Below are positions 7,703-14,912 of a stretch of DNA of 64,000 bases, piece by piece. A program made the position numbers and the translations under genes. Positions within the stretch are counted from its first letter, which is position 1. Each line of letters starts with the position of its first letter. The notes beneath the pieces are model-generated. The model saw only the letters and a program-made list of their open reading frames with translations. It did not search any database and was not told the origin of the DNA. Origin of the DNA: Paenibacillus sinensis (GTDB lineage: Bacteria; Bacillota; Bacilli; Paenibacillales; Paenibacillaceae); the NCBI RefSeq assembly GCF_019904155.1, contig NZ_JAHCMB010000048.1, positions 1 to 64,000 of the forward strand, in the 5' to 3' direction.

Positions 7703-8176
7703 CTATCTTTCTGCACTTTTAGCCTTGCTGGCTTTTGCGGGAGCAGGGCGGGCGGCTTCATTTTTCGCCGCCTGCTTCGCTCCCTCGGCAAGCTGTTCCG
7801 GGATGGATTTCTTTTCCGGGGCGGTAACAGCAGCGGCACGGGTCTGTAATTTTTCCACCTCCGCATGGTAGGCGGCAACCACGGCCCCAGTCAGCTCCTT
7901 GCGGAACTCGGCGGTAATGGGCTTTGCCGTATCCCGGTAGCCGGTCTTGCTGGTCTTATCCGGTTTGCTCGGCATACCTACAAAAATGCCCTTGTCGCTC
8001 TGCAAAATCTTGAAATCCTCCACGACAAAAGCATCATTAAACTTGATACTGGCAAAGCCCACAAGGTTTCCCTTCGGCTCGATAGGCCGGGCGGTAACGT
8101 CCAGTTTCAGCGGCATTGCCGCCTGTTCGGGTTGCTGTTCCGCTTCCTGCGGAACGGTGTTTTTTTCATTACTCAC
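7703..8176 (-). CDS. SpoVG-domain ICE protein
   Basis: A 157-residue protein. Residues about 25-115 form a SpoVG domain (LDVTARPIEPKGNLVGFASI, FVVEDFKILQ, GIFVGMPSKPDK, GYRDTAKPIT), flanked by Gln/Glu-rich and Ala/Lys-rich tails. SpoVG proteins are small nucleic-acid-binding regulators in Firmicutes. Translation starts at the GTG at 8176, 10 nt after GGAAAGGAG. An element-encoded SpoVG could regulate transfer genes or bind element RNA; that is inference. Palindromes 7 and 8 flank it. Confidence 0.9.
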   Translation of the reverse strand: MSNEKNTVPQEAEQQPEQAAMPLKLDVTARPIEPKGNLVGFASIKFNDAFVVEDFKILQSDKGIFVGMPSKPDKTSKTGYRDTAKPITAEFRKELTGAVVAAYHAEVEKLQTRAAAVTAPEKKSIPEQLAEGAKQAAKNEAARPAPAKASKAKSAER

Positions 8177-8195
8177 GTTAATGCAACTCCTTTCC

Positions 8196-8220
8196 ACTTC
8201 GGGCCAAGTTGGCCCGAAGT
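8196..8220. repeat. 25-nt palindrome, copy 8 (perfect)
   Basis: Central base G on the plus strand. It lies 12 bases after the stop of the VirB6-like gene and directly abuts the SpoVG-gene SD (GGAAAGGAG). Confidence 0.97.
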
Positions 8221-8232
8221 TATCCTGTGGGG

Positions 8233-9099
8233 TTAATGCGCACCAAAAATGGATTTGGCAACGCCCCCGGTCTTGAACATGGTGAAGCACAGCAGGACAG
8301 TATAGCCAATCAGTGTCCATATGGCCCCGATAGGGTCGCCGCTGATGGCGATACTCTGCACCAGCTTTGCGTAAATCCCCACGCACACCAAAATCAAAAG
8401 GCCCTGCATACCAACGGCGCACAGGGATTTCAAATAGTTTTGGCCCATATGTCCGATTTCCCGGTTGACCATCGTTGCCATCGGCACAGGAGCCAAACTG
8501 GTGAGCAGATATATTTCAATCATTCTGCCGTAGACAATCACGAAAACCACGATATTGATAGCCACAACCACCAGCTTTATGAGGAAGGATTGCAGCCACA
8601 GGCCAAGCAGGGGGCCAATGTCCATTGCCATAAGTTCATCACGAAAAGCGTCCAGCATATCAGGGTTTACCGCCGTACTGCCTTGAATCAGCCCCCCGGC
8701 GTTGCTTATGACGCTTTGGGAAACATCAAACACCGCCATGACGATATTAAACGTATTGGACAGTATCAGCACCGCCGCCGCTGTTTTGAAAATCCACTTG
8801 AAGAAAATCCAAGTATCTATGTCATGTAAATTGTTGCGGTCAATGATAAGCTGGATAAGCTCATAGGTCGCCACAAAGGTCAGCACAAGCCCGGCAATGG
8901 GCAAGACAACCGTTTCAGATAGGTTGCGGATAAGGGAGAATACTCCGGGATTCCATGCCCCCGGAGTGGTTCCCACCTGTGTCGCAATCTCCCCGATCTG
9001 GTTGTTTACGTTCTCAAAAAGCCCGCCCAAGTTGTCCATGATACCATCAACTAACAGGCCCTTTATCCACTCGTTTATCCAGTCGGTGAGAAAATCCAT
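8233..9099 (-). CDS. VirB6/TrbL-like conjugation channel protein (CD1112 family)
   Basis: The 288-residue protein has an amphipathic start (MDFLTDWINEWIKGLLVDGI) and at least five membrane helices, including VLPIAGLVLTFVATYELIQL and FLIKLVVVAINIVVFVIVYG, and ends near LLCFTMFKTGGVAKSIFG. This matches the multi-span VirB6/TrbL-type proteins next to Maff2 in Tn1549-like elements. It forms the inner-membrane part of the channel. Eleven bases separate it from the Maff2 gene. Confidence 0.85.
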   Translation of the reverse strand: MDFLTDWINEWIKGLLVDGIMDNLGGLFENVNNQIGEIATQVGTTPGAWNPGVFSLIRNLSETVVLPIAGLVLTFVATYELIQLIIDRNNLHDIDTWIFFKWIFKTAAAVLILSNTFNIVMAVFDVSQSVISNAGGLIQGSTAVNPDMLDAFRDELMAMDIGPLLGLWLQSFLIKLVVVAINIVVFVIVYGRMIEIYLLTSLAPVPMATMVNREIGHMGQNYLKSLCAVGMQGLLILVCVGIYAKLVQSIAISGDPIGAIWTLIGYTVLLCFTMFKTGGVAKSIFGAH

Positions 9100-9110
9100 A
9101 GGCTAACCTC

Positions 9111-9323
9111 TTAAAACAGACCGGACAGCAGGGGAACAAGCGTCGTACCTAAAAGGATAATCCCACCGCCAGCCATAAGCTGTTTCATGCCCTGCGATTT
9201 TGCGCCGGGATTGTCGCTGCCATACCCTTCCAAAAGGTTGATAACGCCCCACACCGCAAGGCCAGCTCCAAGAGCAACAACAAGGGTCTGCAAGGTACTA
9301 ATTGCACTCGTAAAAAATCCCAT
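9111..9323 (-). CDS. Maff2-family small membrane protein
   Basis: A 70-residue protein, MGFFTSAISTLQTLVVALGA, with two membrane helices separated by a short polar turn containing YGSDNPGAKSQGMKQLMAGG. This is the Maff2 family of conjugative elements, probably equivalent to the VirB2-like channel subunit. A GGAGG lies before the ATG. An intrinsic terminator and palindrome copy 9 separate it from virD4 upstream. Confidence 0.88.
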   Translation of the reverse strand: MGFFTSAISTLQTLVVALGAGLAVWGVINLLEGYGSDNPGAKSQGMKQLMAGGGIILLGTTLVPLLSGLF

Positions 9324-9362
9324 AATCTAATTACCTCCATTTTTTATCTTGTTTTCGGGTAC

Positions 9363-9385
9363 AAAAAAACCGCCATTTCTGGCGG
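9363..9385 (-). terminator. Terminator between virD4 and the Maff2 gene
   Basis: On the minus strand CCGCCA-GAAA-TGGCGG is followed by seven T. It lies six bases after palindrome 9 and about 40 bases before the Maff2 start, so part of the transcription into the channel genes may stop here, or the palindrome and this stem act together as an attenuator. Confidence 0.85.
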
Positions 9386-9390
9386 CTGTC

Positions 9391-9415
9391 ACTTCGGGCC
9401 AAGTTGGCCCGAAGT
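9391..9415. repeat. 25-nt palindrome, copy 9 (perfect)
   Basis: Central base G on the plus strand. Its first base on the minus strand is the last A of the virD4 stop codon TAA, so the gene ends exactly at the repeat; the terminator at 9,363-9,385 follows. Confidence 0.97.
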
Positions 9416-11247
9416 TAGGCAAACGCTTCCGGGTCATCCACATCATCATAGTTGAGAATGTCCTCGTCCTCGTCTATGGCGGCGGCTTCCGCTTCGGCGC
9501 TAACTTCATAAAGGGTATACTGCTCATTGGGGTTGAGCTTTTTCATACGGCGGTTTATCAGCTTTGAAGCGTCAAAAGCGTTGCGCTTGTCGGCTTCGGC
9601 TGTACGCCCGTAATTGGGGTGCTTCTTTAAGTCATATTTCGGGGAAAGGAATGGCCGCAATCCTCGTAATTGCAGAATACACTTGTTCCCGTCCATTGTG
9701 GTCAGTTCGTCCATTGTCATAAGCTCTTTACCAAGCTGCTGCATATTCTGTCCGTAGCTTTCCGACTGGCCCCGTGTTCGGCTTTCCGTCTGCATGGAAA
9801 TGGTTTCTTTCCCCAAAACCTCCGAAAGCTCCTTGATGGTACTATGTTCCCGTCCACCAAGAAAAATCACGCTGTCCATATTGCCCATAATTGTTTCCGC
9901 GTGGTCTTTGTATAAGGCTTTAAGTTGGCTCTGCGCCTGCAAAAACAGGCACAGGGAGATTTCACGGGAGCGGATAACGGCAACCAGTTTTTCCAGTTGC
10001 GGAACCTGCCCCGTGTTGGCGGCTTCGTCCCATAATACCCTTACATGATGGGGAAGTCTGCCGCCGTGTACCGTGTCGGCCCGTTCGCAAAGCAAGTTGA
10101 ACATCTGCGAAAAGGCAAGGGCAACGATGAAGTTATACGTTGTGTCAGTGTCGCTGATGATGAAGAAAGTAGCGGTTTTCCTGTCGCCCATGCGGTCTAA
10201 TTCCATTTCATCATAGCTTGTAATCTCCCGAAGCTCCCCAATGTCAAAGGGGGCCAAACGTGCGCCACAGCTAATCAAAATGGATTTTGTGGTCTTGCCG
10301 CTTGCTAATTTGAACTTCTTATACTGTCTTACGGCGAAGTGGTGAGGGTTCCGCTTTTCCAATCCCATGAACATATAGTCCACGGCGTTCTTGAAATTTT
10401 CATCATCTTCCCTCGTTTCCATGCTGTTAATCATATCCACAAGGGTATTGATATTGCGTTCTTCCTCTGGCCCCTCAAAGACGATATATCCAATCAAGGC
10501 GCAATATAAAAGGGTTTCTGATTTCGTCCAGAACGGGTCGCCCTCCTTGCCGTCCCCCTTGGTATTTTCAATCAGAGCATTTACAAATTTCAAAATGTCG
10601 CTCTCTGTTTTGATATACGACAAGGGGTTATAGTGCATGGATTTTGAAAAATCTATGCTGTTGAATACCTTGATTTTATAGCCCTGCTTTTGCAGGAATG
10701 TACCCACCTGCCCCAAAATGCTGCCCTTTGGGTCTACCACAACAAAGGAAGAATGGGCTTGAAGCAGGTTCGGGGTCAGCCAGAAGCGGGTTTTACCGCT
10801 TCCGCTGGAACCTATCACGCAACAATTCAGGTTCCGGGCATTGGCGGGATTGGCGGGGCGGGTGTTCATGGTAAGAAACTCTGTGCCTGTGAGTATTACG
10901 TTGTTGCTGAATTTGGGGTCGATAAAGGGCTTTATGTCCTTTTGCGTTCCCCACCGGGCCGAGCCATATTCCACATCCCTCCGAAACTTTTTTGCGTTTT
11001 TTACCTTATACCATACCACCAGCCGAAGAATTACGGCCCCGGAAAGGCCGATAAACCAATCGGACAGCACAAAGCCCGGCGTTAAGGTTTCAAACGCCGG
11101 GCCTATGGTTTTCATTACACCAATCAGCTTATTGCCGAAGTCTGCGCCGGGGGCCATTCGGTAGGCTGTACCGAGCTTCAGGAAAAACCAAAGTGCAAAC
11201 AAGTACGGAATGTTCGGCAATACATATTTTCGGATTTTATCGTTCAT
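9415..11247 (-). CDS. VirD4/TraG-like coupling ATPase
   Basis: A 610-residue protein with two N-terminal membrane helices, Walker A in IGSSGSGKTRFWLTPNLLQ (about residue 155), VVVDPKGS, and the Walker B-like VLWDEAANTGQVPQLEKL. It is the coupling protein that brings the relaxase-DNA complex to the type IV channel. The ATG at 11,247 overlaps the end of pcfB by 11 bases (shifted frame); a longer frame starts inside pcfB without support. The C-terminus is acidic. Confidence 0.95.
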   Translation of the reverse strand: MNDKIRKYVLPNIPYLFALWFFLKLGTAYRMAPGADFGNKLIGVMKTIGPAFETLTPGFVLSDWFIGLSGAVILRLVVWYKVKNAKKFRRDVEYGSARWGTQKDIKPFIDPKFSNNVILTGTEFLTMNTRPANPANARNLNCCVIGSSGSGKTRFWLTPNLLQAHSSFVVVDPKGSILGQVGTFLQKQGYKIKVFNSIDFSKSMHYNPLSYIKTESDILKFVNALIENTKGDGKEGDPFWTKSETLLYCALIGYIVFEGPEEERNINTLVDMINSMETREDDENFKNAVDYMFMGLEKRNPHHFAVRQYKKFKLASGKTTKSILISCGARLAPFDIGELREITSYDEMELDRMGDRKTATFFIISDTDTTYNFIVALAFSQMFNLLCERADTVHGGRLPHHVRVLWDEAANTGQVPQLEKLVAVIRSREISLCLFLQAQSQLKALYKDHAETIMGNMDSVIFLGGREHSTIKELSEVLGKETISMQTESRTRGQSESYGQNMQQLGKELMTMDELTTMDGNKCILQLRGLRPFLSPKYDLKKHPNYGRTAEADKRNAFDASKLINRRMKKLNPNEQYTLYEVSAEAEAAAIDEDEDILNYDDVDDPEAFA

Positions 11248-11710
11248 TCCGCACCGCCTCCCGCTTACGTTCACGCTGGCGGGGCTTGGTGCGCTCCCGG
11301 TCTGCAAAGGTTTTAAGCTGCTCCAGAATAGAGGGGCGGCGGTTCTTGCCCCGGTTCAGTACCAGTTTGCTGTATTCGCCAAAACAGGCAGTAATAGCGT
11401 CTGCCTGTCCTGCCTTAAAAAACAGCAGGTACTTATTCGGCCCTGTCTTATGGAAAGCATAGTCCACATTGTATTTCCGGGCCACACGGTCAAAGAGCTT
11501 TGTATCCCCGGAAAGGTCAAGGCTTTTGGTGGAAACGCCGTGGTTCATCAGCTTTTTTACGCTCTGCTTTCCTTGTGGGGTTTGCCCGTTGTGATACTCC
11601 TTTTGGATCTTCCGCACCGCCGCCGCTAAAATCTTCGCCAACGCCCGGCCCGTCAGCTTTGTGGCATTAACGGATAGGGCAACCGTTCGGCGTTCTATTT
11701 CTTCCTGCAT
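11237..11710 (-). CDS. pcfB: PcfB-like conjugation protein (DUF3801)
   Basis: A 157-residue protein starting MQEEIERRTVALSVNATKLT, with GRALAKILAAAVRKIQKEYH, DLSGDTKLFDRVARKYNVDY, YLLFFKAGQADAITACFGEY and a basic tail, matching PcfB/DUF3801. In pCF10 this family works with the coupling protein in relaxosome docking. The SD GGAAAGGAGG precedes the ATG. It directly precedes and overlaps virD4. Confidence 0.88.
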   Translation of the reverse strand: MQEEIERRTVALSVNATKLTGRALAKILAAAVRKIQKEYHNGQTPQGKQSVKKLMNHGVSTKSLDLSGDTKLFDRVARKYNVDYAFHKTGPNKYLLFFKAGQADAITACFGEYSKLVLNRGKNRRPSILEQLKTFADRERTKPRQRERKREAVRNER

Positions 11711-11757
11711 GAAATTCCTCCTTTCCTGCCAGATATGGCAATATCACAGGCGGGAGG

Positions 11758-11782
11758 ACTTCGGGCCAACTTGGCCCGAAGT
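11758..11782. repeat. 25-nt palindrome, copy 10 (perfect)
   Basis: Central base C on the plus strand. It starts three bases after the DUF6674 stop. Unlike most copies it is about 30 bases away from the next SD, with a small imperfect hairpin between. Confidence 0.97.
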
Positions 11783-11785
11783 GGT

Positions 11786-12583
11786 TTACCGCTCCGCATT
11801 AACAGGGCGGGGCCGCTCTGCGGTGGGAACGTCTTTTTTCGCCTGTGTAATCTGTTCCTTATGGGTTTCAATGGCTTCCCGGATTGACGTTTTTTTCTCC
11901 GCCGCCCGTTCCTCCAACCGGGGCATTGCGCCAATGGCCTTATCAACATTCCGTTTCATGGCGGCAAAACAGGAACGCTCGGCCCTGAATGGGGCGGATA
12001 TGACCGCCGCCAGCTTACCGGGCTGTTTCACTTCCTGTAAGGCTTCTCTGCCAAGCATGGCCCGGCCCATATTTTTCAAATGCCGCCCCGCCTGATGGTA
12101 TTCGGTACTGATGGCTTCGATTTTGGCAATGGCCCTATCGTCAACCTGAATATCTTTGGTAAGCGTATCCCGCATGGATTCCAGAATGGGACGCACCTTG
12201 AAGAAACGGGCTACATTATCCAGAGCGGAAATTCCCCTTTCCTTAAAATCGGCAACGGCGTTTTTACAACCGTCTATGATATTCTGCTTTAGCTGTGTAA
12301 GCCGTTCCCACAGGTCAAGCACCTGTCCCTGCGTAACAATGACCGCCTTTTGCAAAGCGGTCTTAACAGGGTGGTTTTTCTCCTGCGCTGTTTTTAATTC
12401 CTGCCGCATGGCGGCAAGCTCCTTTACAGCGGCGTCAAGCTGTTTTTCCATTGCGCCCACCTGATTCAGCACCGCCAGAAAATCCTTTGTGGACGGGGAA
12501 TTGTGTTCCCGCAATACCGCCAGAAGTTCTTTCACATGCTCATTGTCCATAATCGGCTCGGCGGTGGTTTTCGTTTTTGCCAT
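11786..12583 (-). CDS. DUF6674-like ICE protein
   Basis: A 265-residue, mainly alpha-helical, soluble protein with N-terminal MDNEHVKELLAVLREHNSPS and long heptad-rich stretches (QVGAMEKQLDAAVKELAAMR). This pattern and position match DUF6674 proteins upstream of pcfB in Tn1549-like elements. I start it at the ATG at 12,583 after GAAAGGAAG; the longer frame begins at a TTG inside palindrome 11. Its function is unknown. Confidence 0.7.
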   Translation of the reverse strand: MAKTKTTAEPIMDNEHVKELLAVLREHNSPSTKDFLAVLNQVGAMEKQLDAAVKELAAMRQELKTAQEKNHPVKTALQKAVIVTQGQVLDLWERLTQLKQNIIDGCKNAVADFKERGISALDNVARFFKVRPILESMRDTLTKDIQVDDRAIAKIEAISTEYHQAGRHLKNMGRAMLGREALQEVKQPGKLAAVISAPFRAERSCFAAMKRNVDKAIGAMPRLEERAAEKKTSIREAIETHKEQITQAKKDVPTAERPRPVNAER

Positions 12584-12604
12584 AGGCTTTTTACTTCCTT
12601 TCGC

Positions 12605-12629
12605 ACTTCGGGCCAAGTCGACCTGAAGT
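12605..12629. repeat. 25-nt palindrome, copy 11 (degenerate)
   Basis: Same position type (four bases after the DUF7768 stop, before the DUF6674 SD) but with three changes in one arm, which weaken the pairing. Confidence 0.85.
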
Positions 12630-12633
12630 CGGC

Positions 12634-12987
12634 TTAATCAAGCGGTTTCGCCCGGCCCTGTGTTTTCACGGTCAGAATCCCGTCCAGCGTGGTGGCTGTG
12701 ATATTCATCCGCCCGGCTATGGCAATGTCGTTTTTCATATCTTCGTCAACCTCATTGCCGCACACCACCAGTACATGGGAGCGGCGCAAAAGGTCACGAC
12801 CCATGTCAATGCCGCTTTTGTGTTCCTCCGGGATAGCGTCATTGAGGAATAAGGGCAGATAGAGCAGGGGGCAAACCGGGGAAAAACCCGCTTCATAGAC
12901 CGCCCTGCAATATTGCGCCGCCTGTCTGGTGTCCGTATCGTGATCGCCGCACCATGCGGCGGTAACATATGCTAAAGGTCGTTTCAT
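12634..12987 (-). CDS. DUF7768-like protein, nucleoside deoxyribosyltransferase-like
   Basis: A 117-residue protein: MKRPLAYVTAAWCGDHDTDT, AAQYCRAVYEAGFSPVCPLL, MGRDLLRRSHVLVVCGNEVD. The layout resembles DUF4406/DUF7768 proteins with a Rossmann-like fold related to nucleoside 2-deoxyribosyltransferases. No substrate can be assigned. It is a constant member of this transfer region and is followed by palindrome 11. A GGAGG lies 9 bases before the ATG. Confidence 0.7.
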   Translation of the reverse strand: MKRPLAYVTAAWCGDHDTDTRQAAQYCRAVYEAGFSPVCPLLYLPLFLNDAIPEEHKSGIDMGRDLLRRSHVLVVCGNEVDEDMKNDIAIAGRMNITATTLDGILTVKTQGRAKPLD

Positions 12988-13039
12988 GTATAAAGCACCT
13001 CCGTTCTTGTTGCGCTGAATGTGTCAACCTATCCCCCCG

Positions 13040-13062
13040 CCCTTTCCATGCTTTGGAAAGGG
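13040..13062. repeat. Perfect 9-bp hairpin
   Basis: CCCTTTCCA and TGGAAAGGG flank a five-base loop. It is the first of the structures in the 303-base gap between DUF7768 and parB. Confidence 0.9.
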
Positions 13063-13072
13063 AGCGGCTCAA

Positions 13073-13223
13073 AGGAATATATATCCCCGTCGCTTGACTG
13101 CCTTAAAGCATAGCCGGGAGAAATCCGTCAAGAGTGCGAAGCACCGCCTACGGCGGCAGGCTCTTGACGGATTTTCCCGGCTATGCTACCCAATAAGCGG
13201 CGACGGGGAATATATTATATCCT
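13073..13223. other. Large nested inverted repeat, about 150 bases
   Basis: The inner arms 13,107-13,134 and 13,161-13,187 pair over about 27 bases with one bulge (GCATAGCCGGG with CCCGGCTATGC; TCCGTCAAGAG with CTCTTGACGGA). The loop has its own CCGCC/GGCGG hairpin. The outer arms around 13,077-13,096 and 13,199-13,220 (CCCCGTCGC with GCGACGGGG and flanking AT) also pair imperfectly. It fills most of the gap between parB and DUF7768. It could be a structured RNA, an origin of transfer or replication, or a decayed insertion; nothing in it codes. Confidence 0.75.
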
Positions 13224-13262
13224 TAGAGCTTTGGGGTGCGGGGCAACGTCCCGCAAAAGAAC

Positions 13263-13287
13263 ACTTCGGGTCAACTTGGCCCGAAGT
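13263..13287. repeat. 25-nt palindrome, copy 12 (one change)
   Basis: Three bases after the parB stop. One base of the left arm differs from the consensus. Confidence 0.93.
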
Positions 13288-13290
13288 GCT

Positions 13291-14748
13291 TTATTTCTCC
13301 TGCTCGGCTTTCTTTTCCGGGGCTGAAATGTCTTTCAGCTTATCCTTGTTTTCCTCAAGCAGCTTCATAATGGTGTCCTTCATTTCACGGGGCGTTTTTT
13401 CCTTCCCGAAATACTGTCCGAGTTCTTGGCTGGATAAAATCACTTTGTCTACCTCCTTTTTTTCTTCGAGCATAATCCCGTCTATCGTGTCGGGTTTTAA
13501 CATGTTCTTTTGGTCAAGCTCCCGCATACGCTGGGACTGTGACAGCGAGGGGGCCGACTGCTGGCCCTCAATGGCAACGGCGATATACCGCTGATTTTTG
13601 GGCGTGATGAACGCAAGCTCCACGGCGGGGGTGAACGCTATTTTCTTTTCGTCCACCATTTTCATAAGGTCGGGAACCAGTTCATTGAGCTTGATATACC
13701 GCTGTACCTGCTTGATTGTCATTTTGTTGCGCTCGGCTACAACCTCATTGGAACGCTGTCCGTTGCCGGTTCGTGCGCCCTGCTTTTTAATGGCCTCCAA
13801 TTGCATTTGCAGAGCTTTGGCCCGTTCACTGGGCAAAATGGCTTCACGTTGGGTAGTATTGTCCTCCACCATCTGCGTAATGGCCTGTTCGTCTGTCAGG
13901 TTGCGGACAATACAGGGCATATTGGTAAACCCGGCGAGTTCGCTTGCCATCTGGCGGCGGTGGCCCGATACGATTTCATAGCCGCCATCTTCACGGGGAC
14001 GGACAATAGCGGCTTGTGTTACGCCTTTGTCCTTGACGCTTTCCACCATTGCCGCCATTTCCTCGTCTTTGCGGACTTGGAAAGGGTGGCCTTTGAATGG
14101 GTGAAGTTCGGCAAGACTGATATATACAATTTGTTCCTGCTCATTGGAGCGGGGGGCCTCCCTCGGTTCGGGCGGCTGAACAGGGGCCTGAGGCGGCATT
14201 TCCTGTTTAGGCTGTTCTGTGGATTTTCCCGAAACAGAACCGCCGCCGATTCCCGCCGCCTGTTTCTGTTTGGTGGGTTTATCCACTTGGGTGGTTTTTG
14301 CCTGTTTTTCCTGCTTGGCAGGGCGGGAGGGCTTCTTGTCCGCTTTTTCAGCGTCTTTCGGCTGGCGGGACTTGGGCTTGTTGTCAGCCGCTTTCGGCTC
14401 ATTGCCCTTTGCTTTATCCGGGGCCGGTTTCTCTGGCTCTGCTTTCTTACCACCGGGGCCTGATTTTTCCGTTTCTTTTACCGCCGCCTGTTTCCCGGAA
14501 ACAATCTCATTGATTTTGTCAAAGGAAACCACCACATCACCGGGGGCGGGAATATCAACGGGCGTGGGCGGCTCCAATCCATCCTTGCCTATGTCATGCG
14601 AAGCCACTTTCACGGCAGGTTTTTCCGGGACCGGGGCTACACCGCTGACTTCGGGCGGTTTTGCAGGAGCGGCTTTTTCTTCCGCTTTGACTTCCTGCGC
14701 CGGGGCGGTTTTCACTTCGTCAGGCTGATTTGTTTCATTATTTGCCAT
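13291..14748 (-). CDS. ParB/Spo0J-like protein with long disordered N-terminus
   Basis: A 485-residue protein. Residues 1-210 are low-complexity (Lys/Pro/Ala/Glu). A ParB-type domain follows: IVYISLAELHPFKGHPFQVR, then VSGHRRQMASELAG (box II-like arginines) and a helix-turn-helix region with MTIKQVQRYIKL. ParB proteins bind palindromic parS sites. The ATG at 14,748 has AAGGAGG before it; the longer frame has none. No ParA gene is adjacent. A terminator lies 33 bases upstream, so it may be controlled by read-through. Confidence 0.88.
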   Translation of the reverse strand: MANNETNQPDEVKTAPAQEVKAEEKAAPAKPPEVSGVAPVPEKPAVKVASHDIGKDGLEPPTPVDIPAPGDVVVSFDKINEIVSGKQAAVKETEKSGPGGKKAEPEKPAPDKAKGNEPKAADNKPKSRQPKDAEKADKKPSRPAKQEKQAKTTQVDKPTKQKQAAGIGGGSVSGKSTEQPKQEMPPQAPVQPPEPREAPRSNEQEQIVYISLAELHPFKGHPFQVRKDEEMAAMVESVKDKGVTQAAIVRPREDGGYEIVSGHRRQMASELAGFTNMPCIVRNLTDEQAITQMVEDNTTQREAILPSERAKALQMQLEAIKKQGARTGNGQRSNEVVAERNKMTIKQVQRYIKLNELVPDLMKMVDEKKIAFTPAVELAFITPKNQRYIAVAIEGQQSAPSLSQSQRMRELDQKNMLKPDTIDGIMLEEKKEVDKVILSSQELGQYFGKEKTPREMKDTIMKLLEENKDKLKDISAPEKKAEQEK

Positions 14749-14780
14749 GTGCTTTTCCTCCTTGTCTGTTTTATGGCATG

Positions 14781-14810
14781 AAAAAAGGGCCTGATTTTTC
14801 AATCAGACCC
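14781..14810 (-). terminator. Leader terminator upstream of parB
   Basis: On the minus strand GGGTCTGATT-GAAA-AATCAGGCCC (one G-T pair) is followed by TTTTTT, 33 bases before the parB ATG. A second small perfect hairpin (GGGATT/AATCCC, 14,814-14,828) and palindrome 13 precede it. The series looks like an attenuator, or the end of a lost upstream operon. Confidence 0.85.
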
Positions 14811-14836
14811 ACAGGGATTAGCAATCCCCCCTTTCC

Positions 14837-14861
14837 ACTTCGGGCCAAGTTGTCCCGAAGT
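14837..14861. repeat. 25-nt palindrome, copy 13 (one change)
   Basis: The rightmost copy, with one base of the right arm changed. It is followed on the minus strand by GGAAAGGGGGG, a relic-like SD with no gene directly after it. Confidence 0.93.
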
Positions 14862-14881
14862 TCCGCTATCCAGACACAGAA

Positions 14882-14912
14882 ATACCGCCTATCTTGTCCA
14901 ATTAGGCGGTAT
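14882..14912. repeat. Perfect 10-bp hairpin near the element's right end
   Basis: ATACCGCCTA and TAGGCGGTAT flank an 11-base loop. It is the last clear structure before the junction with chromosomal metI and may belong to the element terminus. Confidence 0.85.

Noticed and set aside
865-14861. The palindromes as a CRISPR array
   Set aside because: Copies are dispersed over 14 kb with genes between them and no regular spacers or cas genes.
865-14861. TTG codons within the palindromes as true start codons (proteins beginning MARS...)
   Set aside because: The same four residues arise because the repeat is the same; each gene has a better start with an SD just downstream.
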